64,000 nucleotides of DNA from Butyrivibrio sp. INlla16 (lineage in GTDB: Bacteria > Bacillota > Clostridia > Lachnospirales > Lachnospiraceae). The stretch lies in assembly GCF_900104155.1 (NCBI RefSeq), contig NZ_FMYB01000019.1, positions 18,184 through 82,183 on the forward strand, read 5' to 3'. Under the pieces are notes generated by a model that saw only the letters and a program-made list of their open reading frames with translations, searched no databases and was not told the DNA's origin. Positions 53,407 through 62,221 of this stretch are shown in pieces. The position numbers and the translations under genes are program-made. The stretch's first letter is position 1, and every line of letters begins with the position of its first letter.

Positions 53407-53486
53407 TCTTTCGGCTGAGTCCGCACCTTCAAGACAGTTATGGGAAAAGAAGTTAAGGGCACCAACTGGGTCCAAAACCATTATGA

Positions 53487-53606
53487 TTATGCTTCAGCCC
53501 TTTCCGGAACGCGGTAGTCGTTATAGTGTGCTTCTTTTTTCCAGGTATGAAAAACAACGTTGTCCTTTTCGATGTATTCAATTTTAGCGTAGTCACTTTC
53601 GAACAT
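53487..53606 (-). pseudogene. 39-residue truncated protein, MFESDYAKIEYIEKDN type
   Basis: A minus-strand ORF from 53606 to 53487 reads MFESDYAKIEYIEKDN...HTWKKEAHYNDYRVPERAEA. It has GGAGG 7 bp upstream. It resembles the N-terminus of a conserved Lachnospiraceae protein of about 120 residues, of which two-thirds is missing here. A divergent family B-like site lies upstream. Confidence 0.55.
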
Positions 53607-53679
53607 TACAAACCTCCCAAATATTTATTTTAGTTATTGGAAATAAACTGCCATGTGGAATATGAGATATTTTGAGACG

Positions 53680-53704
53680 CACTGATTTTGCATGGTTTTA
53701 CACT
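53680..53704 (-). promoter_or_regulatory. family B-like site on the minus strand
   Basis: On the minus strand AGTGTAAAA begins at 53704 and AGTGCGTC at 53683, again with a 21-bp period. It points toward the truncated gene at 53487-53606. A clear -10 box is not evident at the expected distance (CAGTTT is the best candidate). Confidence 0.4.
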
Positions 53705-53717
53705 AAAATAAAACATC

Positions 53718-53777
53718 AGTGAAAAACAGCCACAAATAAGTGTAATGACAAGGATGTTTTTAGTTTGGTACTATACT
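53718..53777 (+). promoter_or_regulatory. family B promoter B2
   Basis: AGTGAAAAACAG at 53718 and AGTGTAATG at 53739 (21-bp period). The -10 box TATACT lies at 53772-53777, 33 bp after the second AGTG. No -35 box. It drives the racemase gene at 53845. Confidence 0.7.
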
Positions 53778-53844
53778 CTGTGTTAGGAATGCTGATATTT
53801 ACTAAGAGAGATACGATTTGACGGACTTAGATTGGAGGAACAGG

Positions 53845-54534
53845 ATGAAAACTATCGGAATTATCGGCGGTATGAGCTGGGAGAGTACTGTTACTTATTA
53901 TGAGATCATAAACAAAGAGGTGGTCAGAAGGCTTGGAGGATTCCACAGCGCAAAAATCCTTATGTACAGCGTTGATTTTGCAGAGCTTGAGGAAAATATG
54001 GGGAAGGGCAACTGGCAAGGTAATGCTGAGATTCTGACAGATGCTGCGGCAAGACTTGAAAAGGCAGGAGCTGATTTTATTGTAATTGCAACAAATACAA
54101 TGCATAAGCTTGTTCCTGATATCGAGAAGAAAATCAGTATACCGATCCTTCATATAGCGGATGCTGCCTCTGGTGCAATAAAGCAAAACGGAATAAAGAA
54201 GGTTGGACTTCTTGGAACAAGATTCACAATGACACAGGACTTTGTTATTGAAAGACTTAAAGACGCAGGGCTTGAAGTTTTTGTGCCTGATGAAAGGGAC
54301 ATGGAGATTGTCGACAATGTCATTTTTAATGAGTTATGTCTGGGTAAAATATTGGACACCTCCAGAAATGAGTACAAGCGTATTATTGGAAAAATGAAGC
54401 AACAAGGAGCAGAAGGTGTGATTCTTGGATGTACCGAGATCGGCATGCTCATAAAGGATGAGGACAGCGCACTTCCGACGTTTGATACGACAATTATTCA
54501 TGCAACAGCAGCTGTAAATGAGGCGCTAAGATAA
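53845..54534 (+). CDS. aspartate/glutamate racemase family protein
   Basis: A 229-residue amino acid racemase fold. IIGGMSWESTVTYYE marks the N-terminus, ATNTMHKL near residue 82 carries the Thr used by YgeA-type L-aspartate/glutamate racemases, and GCTEIGML near 201 carries the catalytic Cys. Length is normal. The start at 53845 follows GGAGGA. Confidence 0.88.
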   Translation: MKTIGIIGGMSWESTVTYYEIINKEVVRRLGGFHSAKILMYSVDFAELEENMGKGNWQGNAEILTDAAARLEKAGADFIVIATNTMHKLVPDIEKKISIPILHIADAASGAIKQNGIKKVGLLGTRFTMTQDFVIERLKDAGLEVFVPDERDMEIVDNVIFNELCLGKILDTSRNEYKRIIGKMKQQGAEGVILGCTEIGMLIKDEDSALPTFDTTIIHATAAVNEALR

Positions 54535-54559
54535 ATTTGATAATAGGGAGATAAGTGCA

Positions 54560-55000
54560 ATGGTAATAGGAATTATAGGCGAAAATTGTAGTGGGAAATC
54601 CACACTTGCAACTGAAATTCAGAATAAAATAGGAGCTGAGGTTATTACAGGAAAGGATTATCTCAGAATGGCAAAAAGTGAGAGTGAAGCGACAGCGCTT
54701 TTTAAGGAAAAGCTTTGTAGTGCTGTTCACAAGGATAATATCGTTTATGTAATCTCAGATGCTGAGCACATTAAGTTGCTTCCTGATGATGCTATAAAAG
54801 TATTGGTCACGGCAGATATTGATACCATAAAGAGTCGCTTTAAGGAGAGGCTTCATGGCAATCTTCCTATGCCGGTTGAACAAATGCTTGAGAAGAAGCA
54901 TGGAATGTTTGATGCGGAATCTGTGGATTTCAGATATGATGGAGTAAATGGGGATGCATCTTCATTATGCAGGTTACTGGAAGAACGCATCGCTGTATAG
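54560..55000 (+). CDS. small P-loop kinase-like protein
   Basis: A 146-residue protein with Walker A IIGENCSGKSTLATE at residues 5-19 and a helical C-terminus with LPMPVEQMLEKKHGMF. It resembles small nucleoside/adenylate-kinase-like proteins but lacks a firm family call. It follows the racemase gene by 25 bp, probably in one transcript. Confidence 0.7.
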   Translation: MVIGIIGENCSGKSTLATEIQNKIGAEVITGKDYLRMAKSESEATALFKEKLCSAVHKDNIVYVISDAEHIKLLPDDAIKVLVTADIDTIKSRFKERLHGNLPMPVEQMLEKKHGMFDAESVDFRYDGVNGDASSLCRLLEERIAV

Positions 55001-55034
55001 GCCTTGATATGAATAAGGAAAGTATCTTTATGAT

Positions 55035-55071
55035 ATGCCAGTCATTCAATATGGATGACTGGCATTTTTTA
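55035..55071 (+). terminator. terminator after the racemase operon
   Basis: ATGCCAGTCAT (55035-55045) pairs with ATGACTGGCAT (55055-55065), followed by TTTTT. Confidence 0.9.
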
Positions 55072-55163
55072 TTTAATAGGAAATTTCGCCTTGGCGGCGA
55101 AACCTTGAATTAAAAGGCCCGGCAAGACCGGGCCACGCAAAGCGGAGGTATATTGGCTATAAA

Positions 55164-55328
55164 TTACCAATCTACCTCGTCAAAGAATTCGTCATCTTCG
55201 TGCATAAAGTAATCCATGTCGAGAAGGTCTTCATCGTCCATCTCGCGGATTTCGTTCGCCGACATGCCTTCTGGTGGATTTTGGATGTATTTCTCTCTAA
55301 GCTTTGCTATTAGTTCTTTACTAGCCAT
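55164..55328 (-). CDS. small acidic protein downstream of the IS91-type transposase
   Basis: A 54-residue protein, MASKELIAKLREKYIQNPPE... with a very acidic second half (MDDEDLLDMDYFMHEDDEFF). AGGAGG lies 7 bp upstream of the ATG. It lies between the transposase and the element's hairpins, so it appears to be an IS-encoded accessory protein. Function unknown. Confidence 0.6.
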   Translation of the reverse strand: MASKELIAKLREKYIQNPPEGMSANEIREMDDEDLLDMDYFMHEDDEFFDEVDW

Positions 55329-55355
55329 GGCTGTTCCTCCTGTAGCATGATTTTA

Positions 55356-56576
55356 TCATGCACAGGAATACGAGGGAACACTGCCGATTTTTGAAGATGG
55401 AGCTCTGCTCTTGGGACGGCATTTTCCCATTGCCTTTTCATATAGGGCTTCGAGAGAAACACGTTTGTGGTTAAAGTGCAATTCAAGAAATTTCATGGTT
55501 CTGGTGCACTTGGGACAACTCAATGGATCATATCCGAATGCTGACAGGATACCTGAACGCCATTGAAGGAATGATTTAAAGAATGGTTTTTTAGATGGAT
55601 GAATCAGCCGGTAAAGCTTTTTGTCTGATTCTCTATGACGGCCATACACACCATAGTAACGTATCATTTTAAAGTCTTTTTCGGGTATGTGCTGGATAAG
55701 ACGTTTGATGAATTCCATGGAAGGTATGGTCTCGGTGACAAGGACTTCGTCCTCATGTCTGTTGTAGTGGAAAGTGACAGTATCATGCTCTTTATCATAA
55801 GAGTCAATCCTTGAGAGGCCGATTACTGGACGACCAAGGTAGCGACCTATATATTTAGCCACTGTGTGCCTGTCAGCAAGGGTGGGTTTTGCGTAGATAT
55901 AGAAACCATCTTTTTGATTTTTGTATGAGAGGGCTTTTTCTTTTTTTTTGAACAATGCTTTCTTCTTGGGATCAGTAATACGGGCTTCCATTAGATTAAG
56001 CAGAGCTGTTTGAAAAGCATGGCGTAAGTAGTGGTAATTAAAGTGATTGACTCTGCGCCAAAAACCAGTGTCGCCTACACCACCTTCAGATATGAGGCAG
56101 TGGATATGAGGATTCCATTCTAAAGGACGACCAAATGTATGAAGAACCAGAATGTAACCAGGTGTGAAGTTCTGACTCTTGTTGATTTTGTAGAACATAC
56201 GGTTAATAACACTGCTGACAGCTTCGAAAAGACAGTTAAGAAGGTCGCGGTCTTCGAGAAAGTAATGTCGTAATTCTTTTGATATGGTGAATACGCAGTG
56301 TCTGTGCTGGCAGTTTATGAGCTTGAAGGACATAGCCTGAGCACGTTTCTGTGAATACATGGCACCACATGTAGGACAGAATCTTGAATGACAACGAAAG
56401 GGAATGAATTTGAGAGTACCACAATCAGGGCAGCCGTACATGGCGCCGCCATAGGCAGGATCTCCGCAATTGAGCATCTTATCGATGTTTTCAATTTCAG
56501 TTTTGCGGGGGTGAAGAGTATATTGAATTTCTTCGTAATGATCGCGGAACAGATTTTGTAGTATGTTTCGTTTCAT
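55356..56576 (-). CDS. IS91 family transposase
   Basis: A 406-residue rolling-circle transposase. The N-terminal zinc-binding domain has CPDCGTLKFIPFRCHSRFCP, then CGAMYSQK. The HUH metal site is WNPHIHCLISEGG near residue 168. The likely catalytic Tyr lies in KYIGRYLGRPVIGL near 265. The start at 56576 (MKRNILQNLF) is the typical family start; longer in-frame starts exist. It seems intact. Confidence 0.88.
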   Translation of the reverse strand: MKRNILQNLFRDHYEEIQYTLHPRKTEIENIDKMLNCGDPAYGGAMYGCPDCGTLKFIPFRCHSRFCPTCGAMYSQKRAQAMSFKLINCQHRHCVFTISKELRHYFLEDRDLLNCLFEAVSSVINRMFYKINKSQNFTPGYILVLHTFGRPLEWNPHIHCLISEGGVGDTGFWRRVNHFNYHYLRHAFQTALLNLMEARITDPKKKALFKKKEKALSYKNQKDGFYIYAKPTLADRHTVAKYIGRYLGRPVIGLSRIDSYDKEHDTVTFHYNRHEDEVLVTETIPSMEFIKRLIQHIPEKDFKMIRYYGVYGRHRESDKKLYRLIHPSKKPFFKSFLQWRSGILSAFGYDPLSCPKCTRTMKFLELHFNHKRVSLEALYEKAMGKCRPKSRAPSSKIGSVPSYSCA

Positions 56577-56646
56577 AAAAATCATTATGAATGAGTTGAG
56601 GCAAAAAACAACCCCCACCCCTCATGATTGAGGGGCAGGGGAGCTG

Positions 56647-56672
56647 AAGTGCCGCAGGCACTTTTTTATTTT
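56647..56672 (+). terminator. hairpin AAGTGCC-GCA-GGCACTT with T-run
   Basis: AAGTGCC pairs with GGCACTT across GCA, followed by TTTTATTTT. It lies between the IS91-type element and promoter B3 and may belong to the IS end. Confidence 0.6.
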
Positions 56673-56693
56673 GGGTATGAATATACTTAAATC

Positions 56694-56753
56694 AGTGTAA
56701 AATATATTGTTATAAGTGTAAATGCCGTAGGCAGTAGTTCGGTGTGATAACTT
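56694..56753 (+). promoter_or_regulatory. family B promoter B3
   Basis: AGTGTAAAATA at 56694 and AGTGTAAAT at 56715 (21-bp period). The best -10 box is TAACTT at 56748-56753, 33 bp after the second AGTG. No -35 box. The predicted start lies about 20 bp before the ABC ATPase gene at 56782. Confidence 0.65.
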
Positions 56754-56781
56754 ATATGTATGAAAAAGGAGGAATTAAAAT

Positions 56782-57489
56782 ATGTTGAAAATAGAGCATT
56801 TGACAAAAACATACGGGGATAAGAAAGCTGTAGATGATGTGACACTTCACATTAAGGCCGGAGAGATATTTGGCTTTATAGGTCATAACGGTGCAGGAAA
56901 AAGTACTACGCTTAAAAGTGCGGTAGGAATTTTGAGATTTGATGAAGGTAAGATTTTCATAGACGGAAAATCCATCATAGATGATCCCATCGGATGTAAA
57001 AAAGAGATGGCGTATATTCCGGATAATCCTGATATGTATGAATTCATGAGCGGAATTAAGTACCTTAATTTTGTTGCGGATGTATATGGAATTTCATCAT
57101 CGGAGAGAAATGAAAAGATTCATAAATATGCTGATATTTTTGAAATAACGCAGGATTTAGGCATGCCTATTTCATCTTATTCACATGGAATGAAGCAAAA
57201 ACTTGCTCTCATCAGCGCATGGATGCATGAACCTAAGCTTATCATAATGGATGAACCCTTTGTGGGACTTGACCCTAAGGCTTCACACTTACTTAAGGAG
57301 ATGATGAGAGAGCACTACGACAAAGGCGGAGCAATTTTCTTTTCCACACATGTCCTTGAGGTTGCGGAGAAGCTCTGTGACAAGGTTGCAATTATCAATC
57401 ATGGAAAACTGGTAAAAGTCGGAACCATGGATGATGTTAAAGGTGATGACAGCTTAGAAGAAGTATTTCTTGAACTGGAGGCGGTATAA
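56782..57489 (+). CDS. ABC-2 type transporter ATP-binding protein
   Basis: A 235-residue ATPase. Walker A is GHNGAGKSTTLK near residue 36, the signature is YSHGMKQKLALISA, Walker B is LIIMDEPFVGLDP, and the H-loop is FFSTHVL. AAAGGAGG precedes the start. It directly abuts the permease gene (TAA then ATG). Confidence 0.9.
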   Translation: MLKIEHLTKTYGDKKAVDDVTLHIKAGEIFGFIGHNGAGKSTTLKSAVGILRFDEGKIFIDGKSIIDDPIGCKKEMAYIPDNPDMYEFMSGIKYLNFVADVYGISSSERNEKIHKYADIFEITQDLGMPISSYSHGMKQKLALISAWMHEPKLIIMDEPFVGLDPKASHLLKEMMREHYDKGGAIFFSTHVLEVAEKLCDKVAIINHGKLVKVGTMDDVKGDDSLEEVFLELEAV

Positions 57490-59091
57490 ATGCTGAAGAC
57501 GCTGGTTAAGAAACAGTTATTTGAAGTGTTCAAAGGATATTTTTATGATGCCAAGAGAAACAAAATGCGCTCTAAATTTGTGATAGCTGCATGGTTTGTC
57601 TTTTTTGCGGTCATCATGGTTGGGGTTCTTGGCGGAATGTTTCTGGCACTGTCTTTGACATTATGCGGACCTTTGATAAGCTGCAATGCCGGATGGTTTT
57701 ACTTCGTTCTTATGGGAACTGTAGCAGTGCTTCTTGGTAGTTTTGGAAGTGTATACAATTCCTATACGGCACTCTATCTTTCCAAAGATAATGATCTTTT
57801 GTTATCATTGCCGATACCTGTGAGGGATATAGTCGGCTCAAGGCTTATAAACGTGTACCTTCTTGGAGTAATGTATATTTTAACCGTTACGATTCCTACC
57901 GAGATAGTTTACTTTATGCAGACCGGTATTACAGGAGCCAAGGTACTATGCGGGATATTGTTTTTCTTTATTATCTCGGCGATTGTTATGCTGATATCCT
58001 GCGCATTTGGATATGTGATAGCAAAGATCAGTTTAAGGTTAAAGAACAAGAGCTTTATCACGGCTTTTGTGACACTGGCAGCAGTTGCAGCCTACTATTT
58101 CTTCTATTTTAAGGCCGGAGATTTTATCAGGGACCTTTTGGTTAATGCGACCATATATGCTGAAAATGTTAGAAGATATGCATATCCGCTGTATTTGTTT
58201 GGACAGATCGGAGAAGGAAATATTTTGTGGTGCTTTGTTTTTACAGTTGTATTTGCAGGAGCATGCTTCCTGCTGTGGCGCCATATGCTAAAGAGCTTTA
58301 TCTCTATAGCTACAGCTTCAAGTAAGGTTGAAAAGGTTCAATATGTCGAAAAGACAGTAAAAGAAAAAACTCCGTTTGAAGCACTTATCCATAAAGAACT
58401 TTTAAGGTTTACTTCAAGTCCTACATATATGCTTAACTGCGGTCTCGGCATTATCCTGATGCCTGCAGCAGGGATACTGCTACTTTTCAAAGGACAGGTG
58501 ATCATAGAAGCAATGGAGCGTGTTTTTTCAGATTATCCGGGATCGGCAACAGCATTTCTGTGCACAGGACTAATCTTTATGGGATCAATGATAGATACTG
58601 CAGTTCCCTCTGTATCTCTGGAGGGAAAAAGTATATGGATTTCGCATTCATTGCCGGTAAAGCCGGTGCAGGTACTTCTTTCAAAAATGACATTGCAGAT
58701 TGTTCTGGCAGCTATGCCTACATTGATTGCGGCATTATGTACCAGTATGATTGTAGATGAATCATTTATCTGTAAATTGCTTATAGTGATTATGCCTATG
58801 ATATTTGCGCTTTTCTCTGCAGCCATAGACACTGTAATTGCTGTAAAAGCCCCGCTACTTAACTGGACTAATGAGATGGCGCCAATTAAACAAAGCGGAG
58901 GAGCATTTTTGGCAATCTTTTCGTTCTGGGGGCTTTCAATTCTGTTTGCAGCAGTTTACATGCTTGCGGGCTTCCGCTTTGGAATCGTTATGTATCTGAT
59001 AGCCTGGAGTGTGTTATTTGCGGTTTTATCAATTTTGATTATTGTATGGCTCTGTACGAAGGGAGCCGGAATTTATTCCGAGCTGGCATAA
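57490..59091 (+). CDS. ABC-2 type exporter permease
   Basis: A 533-residue protein with about twelve hydrophobic segments in two halves, typical of large ABC-2 permeases of Firmicutes. It follows the ATPase gene without a gap. The motif NDLLLSLPIPVRDIVGSRL after the second pair of helices is characteristic. Substrate unknown. Confidence 0.85.
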   Translation: MLKTLVKKQLFEVFKGYFYDAKRNKMRSKFVIAAWFVFFAVIMVGVLGGMFLALSLTLCGPLISCNAGWFYFVLMGTVAVLLGSFGSVYNSYTALYLSKDNDLLLSLPIPVRDIVGSRLINVYLLGVMYILTVTIPTEIVYFMQTGITGAKVLCGILFFFIISAIVMLISCAFGYVIAKISLRLKNKSFITAFVTLAAVAAYYFFYFKAGDFIRDLLVNATIYAENVRRYAYPLYLFGQIGEGNILWCFVFTVVFAGACFLLWRHMLKSFISIATASSKVEKVQYVEKTVKEKTPFEALIHKELLRFTSSPTYMLNCGLGIILMPAAGILLLFKGQVIIEAMERVFSDYPGSATAFLCTGLIFMGSMIDTAVPSVSLEGKSIWISHSLPVKPVQVLLSKMTLQIVLAAMPTLIAALCTSMIVDESFICKLLIVIMPMIFALFSAAIDTVIAVKAPLLNWTNEMAPIKQSGGAFLAIFSFWGLSILFAAVYMLAGFRFGIVMYLIAWSVLFAVLSILIIVWLCTKGAGIYSELA

Positions 59092-59131
59092 GCGGCATAG
59101 GGATTACTAATTTGGAGGAACAAGAAATAAT

Positions 59132-59995
59132 ATGCGTGTTTGCATAGAAAAGAATTACAGAAATAATGATGTTCTCAGAGCGTCGTTTAATAGACTTTCT
59201 GAAAAGACTTTTGGTCTTAACTTCGAAAACTGGTATCAAAACGGTTTTTGGAAGGATAATTATATTCCGTATTCTATTGTGATAGACGGAGAGGTAGTAT
59301 CCAATGTTTCAGTAAATGCCTGCAACATGAATTATAAGGGCAAAACCGTGAAGCTGATTCAGCTCGGAACAATTATGACTGATCCCGATCACAGGGGAAA
59401 GGGTTATGCCAGAATGCTGATGGAAGAGGTGATGAAGGATTATGAGGAAAATGTAAACGGAATTTATCTTTTTGCCAATGACTCTGTTCTGGAATTTTAC
59501 CCTAAATTTGGCTTTAAAGAGGCAAAGGAATATCAGTATACAAAAGAAGTAAATATAACCAGTGATAATAAAGCAGTTATGGTTCCTCTGAATTGTAAGG
59601 ATGATTTTGACAAGGCTGTTCGAATTCTCGACACCAGGAGCCAGAATGCAGAGCTGTATATGGTCGGGAATACCGGATTATACATGTTCTATCTGTCGCA
59701 GTTTATGACGGAGAACCTGTTCTATATTGAGGATTGTGACAGCTACGCTGTTGCGGAATTAGAGGATGATACGCTGATTCTTCATACAATTATTGGCGAA
59801 GGATCGGTTGATGAGGTTATTACTTCATTTGGCTCTCAGGTAAAAAAGGTTGTCCTTTGCTTTATTCCAAAGGATGTAAACGGCTTTGAGAAAAGTGAAC
59901 TTCATGAGGAAGATACGACTTTTTTTGTAAAAGGAAAGTTCTTCGAAGAAAACCTGGATCAAGAATACATGGTTCAGGCAATAACACACGCATAA
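59132..59995 (+). CDS. GNAT acetyltransferase, Eis-like two-domain type
   Basis: A 287-residue protein. The N-terminal GNAT domain has TDPDHRGKGYARMLMEEVM near residue 85 and YPKFGFKEAKEYQ, and the C-terminal ~140 residues form a second degenerate domain, as in Eis-like proteins. GGAGGAACAAG lies upstream. It follows the ABC-2 genes by 40 bp and is probably in the same operon. Substrate unknown. Confidence 0.82.
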   Translation: MRVCIEKNYRNNDVLRASFNRLSEKTFGLNFENWYQNGFWKDNYIPYSIVIDGEVVSNVSVNACNMNYKGKTVKLIQLGTIMTDPDHRGKGYARMLMEEVMKDYEENVNGIYLFANDSVLEFYPKFGFKEAKEYQYTKEVNITSDNKAVMVPLNCKDDFDKAVRILDTRSQNAELYMVGNTGLYMFYLSQFMTENLFYIEDCDSYAVAELEDDTLILHTIIGEGSVDEVITSFGSQVKKVVLCFIPKDVNGFEKSELHEEDTTFFVKGKFFEENLDQEYMVQAITHA

Positions 59996-60053
59996 TGATT
60001 ACGGAGCATTAGTGGGGCGGTTTTTACATTTAGAAGTACGTAAGGAGATCAAT

Positions 60054-60749
60054 ATGAAAAAGGTTTTGGGTAATTTTTTCGTGGCAGATGAGGAGTACAA
60101 AAACCAGCTAGAATCCTATACTATCGGCGATACTTTGTTAGCCATAGCATTCTATGCAATCTTTATGATTGCTTACTATATTGTTGGGAAAATCTATTAT
60201 CAAAGTGGTGCGTATTACGTAACTATTGTCAATCTGGTTTTTATTCTGCTGCCGGTAGTTCTTTGCTTTCGCAATTTGTCAAAGACCGGCCTGAGTGCAA
60301 GGAACCTTAAAAAGTCGCTCATTGTTTCATTCATATTGGGAATGGCTGTGTTACTGGCTATTTCAATTATTCCGGGGATTATCGCACATGCGGAGTTTTT
60401 GACGGTCAGTCAGATTGCATATTACATTTTCTACTTCTTCGTTATTATAGGATTTAGCGAAGAAATCTCCTTCAGAGGATTTATTCAGCCAAGGCTGTTT
60501 CCTGTTTTTAAGCGGGAGTGGCTCACTATTTTAGTAGCCGGGCTTTTGTTTGTTTTAATGCATTATCCATTCCAGATGGCTGCAAGAGGAATGTCGTTTG
60601 TGGAATACTGGCCTGAGTTTATTGCAAGTGCGCCATTTCAACTTTTATGGCACTACGTGTGTACATGGCTTTACAGACGTTATGGAAATATCTTTGGAGC
60701 AACGGTTATGCATGGGTGCGTTGATATGAGTATGGGTATATTTGGCTGA
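60054..60749 (+). CDS. CPBP family intramembrane metalloprotease
   Basis: A 231-residue protein with about seven transmembrane segments and the CPBP motifs SEEISFRGF (residues ~135-143), LMHYPFQMA and MHGCVDM. The Glu-Glu and His residues form the metal site. The start at 60054 follows AAGGAG. Members of this family serve in bacteriocin self-immunity or protein processing. Confidence 0.85.
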   Translation: MKKVLGNFFVADEEYKNQLESYTIGDTLLAIAFYAIFMIAYYIVGKIYYQSGAYYVTIVNLVFILLPVVLCFRNLSKTGLSARNLKKSLIVSFILGMAVLLAISIIPGIIAHAEFLTVSQIAYYIFYFFVIIGFSEEISFRGFIQPRLFPVFKREWLTILVAGLLFVLMHYPFQMAARGMSFVEYWPEFIASAPFQLLWHYVCTWLYRRYGNIFGATVMHGCVDMSMGIFG

Positions 60750-60855
60750 GTTATATCTGACATAAAAAACTTTTAAGATTTTTCTTGAAAACAATTTTTA
60801 ATCATATTAGCCTTTTCTTAGGACGTCCAAATCTTTCTAAGAGGAGGCTTTTATA

Positions 60856-61854
60856 GTGAATAAAGAACAACTACACACATATATTTCCGAGAGTACCGGT
60901 AATGAGAGCAACATCTGTCAGATTTATGCGATAAAAGATGGTGATACAGTATATGACGATTGTTGGCATGGGTTTAAGATTCTGGATGCAATGAATGTAA
61001 ACTCTGTGACGAAAGGTGTGATGGGGCTGCTTGCCGGGATTGCACTGGATGCGGGGAATATCAAGAGCCTGGATCAGAAGGTGATGGAATTTTTTCCGGA
61101 TTACACAGTAAAGCGCGGAGAGAAAACTATCTACGATGTTACCATAAGGCATCTGCTAACAATGACAGCTCCGTATAAAGGTAAGTCAGAGCCCTGGAAG
61201 AAGGTGTGTACTTCACAGGATTTTACGCTTGCTATACTTGATTATCTTGGAGGACGTAAGGGAATTACCGGAGAGTTCAGATATGCGACGCTTGGCATTC
61301 AGATTTTGGCAGGAATAATTGAGAGAGCGACAAGCGAGAAATGCATCGATTTTGCCAACAGAAACCTGTTTGAGCCGCTGGGACTTCCAAAGCGAATACC
61401 GCACGGAGACAGTTCCAAAGAAGATCAGTTTGATTTTTTTATGAACAAGAATCCCAGAAAATACGAGTGGTACTCTGATCCTCAGGGCAGCGTTACCGCA
61501 GGCTGGGGATTATGCATGTCAGCAAAAGATATGGCCGTTATCGGCGCGATGGTTCTTGATAGAGGCTTGTATAACGGGAAAAGAATAATCTCTGAAGAGT
61601 ACCTGAAAGACATGCTGGCACCTCACATTAAGCTGGGTGAGCGATTTGGTTACATGAACTACGGCTACTTATGGTACAAGCCATATGATGACAGAGAGGT
61701 TTATGCTGCTATTGGTGACAGCGGGAATATCATCTATGTAAACAAAGAAGAAAATGTATCTGTGGGAATGACAGGCACATTTAAGCCCAGGATCTTTGAT
61801 AGAGTGGAATTCATAGAGAAAAAAGTTTTGCCGGCTATTGAATGTACTGTATAG
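60856..61854 (+). CDS. serine hydrolase, beta-lactamase class C-like
   Basis: A 332-residue penicillin-binding-protein-fold enzyme. The nucleophile motif SVTK is near residue 52, the YxN position is RYAT near 142, and GDSGN near 295 corresponds to the KTG-like box. It has a GTG start with AGGAGG upstream and no signal peptide. Likely an esterase or D-amino-peptidase-type enzyme rather than a true beta-lactamase. Confidence 0.82.
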   Translation: MNKEQLHTYISESTGNESNICQIYAIKDGDTVYDDCWHGFKILDAMNVNSVTKGVMGLLAGIALDAGNIKSLDQKVMEFFPDYTVKRGEKTIYDVTIRHLLTMTAPYKGKSEPWKKVCTSQDFTLAILDYLGGRKGITGEFRYATLGIQILAGIIERATSEKCIDFANRNLFEPLGLPKRIPHGDSSKEDQFDFFMNKNPRKYEWYSDPQGSVTAGWGLCMSAKDMAVIGAMVLDRGLYNGKRIISEEYLKDMLAPHIKLGERFGYMNYGYLWYKPYDDREVYAAIGDSGNIIYVNKEENVSVGMTGTFKPRIFDRVEFIEKKVLPAIECTV

Positions 61855-62080
61855 GTTTATATTTCAGTTTTATGTTCTTGGGCAATAAAGGTTATCTTTA
61901 GTGATAGAAACATAATATTTGGAGAAGATTTTACTGCTACAAGAGAAGAAAATAAGAATAGGGGCAGTAAATTGCGGCTAAAATAGTATGCCGCAAAGAG
62001 TATTACTTGAAATTATGGCATAAAATATAGACTTTATTATCGTGGTAATTGCTGATGTAAAGGAAAAAGTAAGAGCACAT
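61855..62080. other. intergenic stretch without recognisable genes
   Basis: Between the hydrolase gene and the family B site B4. It is AT-rich and I see no ORF with a ribosome binding site, no repeat and no strong hairpin. Confidence 0.5.
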
Positions 62081-62085
62081 AAATC

Positions 62086-62144
62086 AGTGTAAAACAGACC
62101 CAAATAAGTGAATAGGGTCTGTTTTTTCTTTGTTGACATAAAAT
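62086..62144 (+). promoter_or_regulatory. family B site B4
   Basis: AGTGTAAAACAG at 62086 and AGTGAATAGG at 62107 (21-bp period). The expected -10 position (62140) reads AAAATG; a better GATAAT is at 62145. A separate promoter TTGACA (62133-62138), 17 bp, TAATAT (62156-62161) overlaps this region. Confidence 0.55.
62094..62127 (+). terminator. terminator overlapping site B4
   Basis: ACAGACCC pairs with GGGTCTGT across a 13-base loop, followed by TTTTTC. As at B1 the hairpin includes the second direct-repeat half-site. Confidence 0.75.
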
Positions 62145-62195
62145 GATAATAAATCTAATATATCAATTAGATATATCATTTAGATATATCTATTA
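62133..62195 (+). promoter_or_regulatory. promoter with three 13-bp iterons, probable PadR operator
   Basis: TTGACA at 62133, 17 bp, TAATAT at 62156. From 62157 three tandem 13-bp repeats follow: AATATATCAATTA, GATATATCATTTA and GATATATCTATTA. The palindromic GATATATC core covers the -10 box and the start region. A PadR-type repressor is encoded two genes downstream and is the natural candidate. Confidence 0.7.
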
Positions 62196-62221
62196 GTGCA
62201 AATCAAAAGGAGATTACAGTT

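Larger units (their letters stand above)
55080..56650 (-). mobile_element. IS91-type element (approximate limits)
   Basis: It contains an IS91-family transposase gene and a small acidic ORF. At the left are two hairpins (TTTCGCC...GGCGAAA near 55083 and GGCCCGG/CCGGGCC at 55116-55134), as expected for a terminus of rolling-circle elements. At the right a C-rich stretch (near 56609-56637) lies before promoter B3. Exact ends cannot be placed without another copy. Confidence 0.65.
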
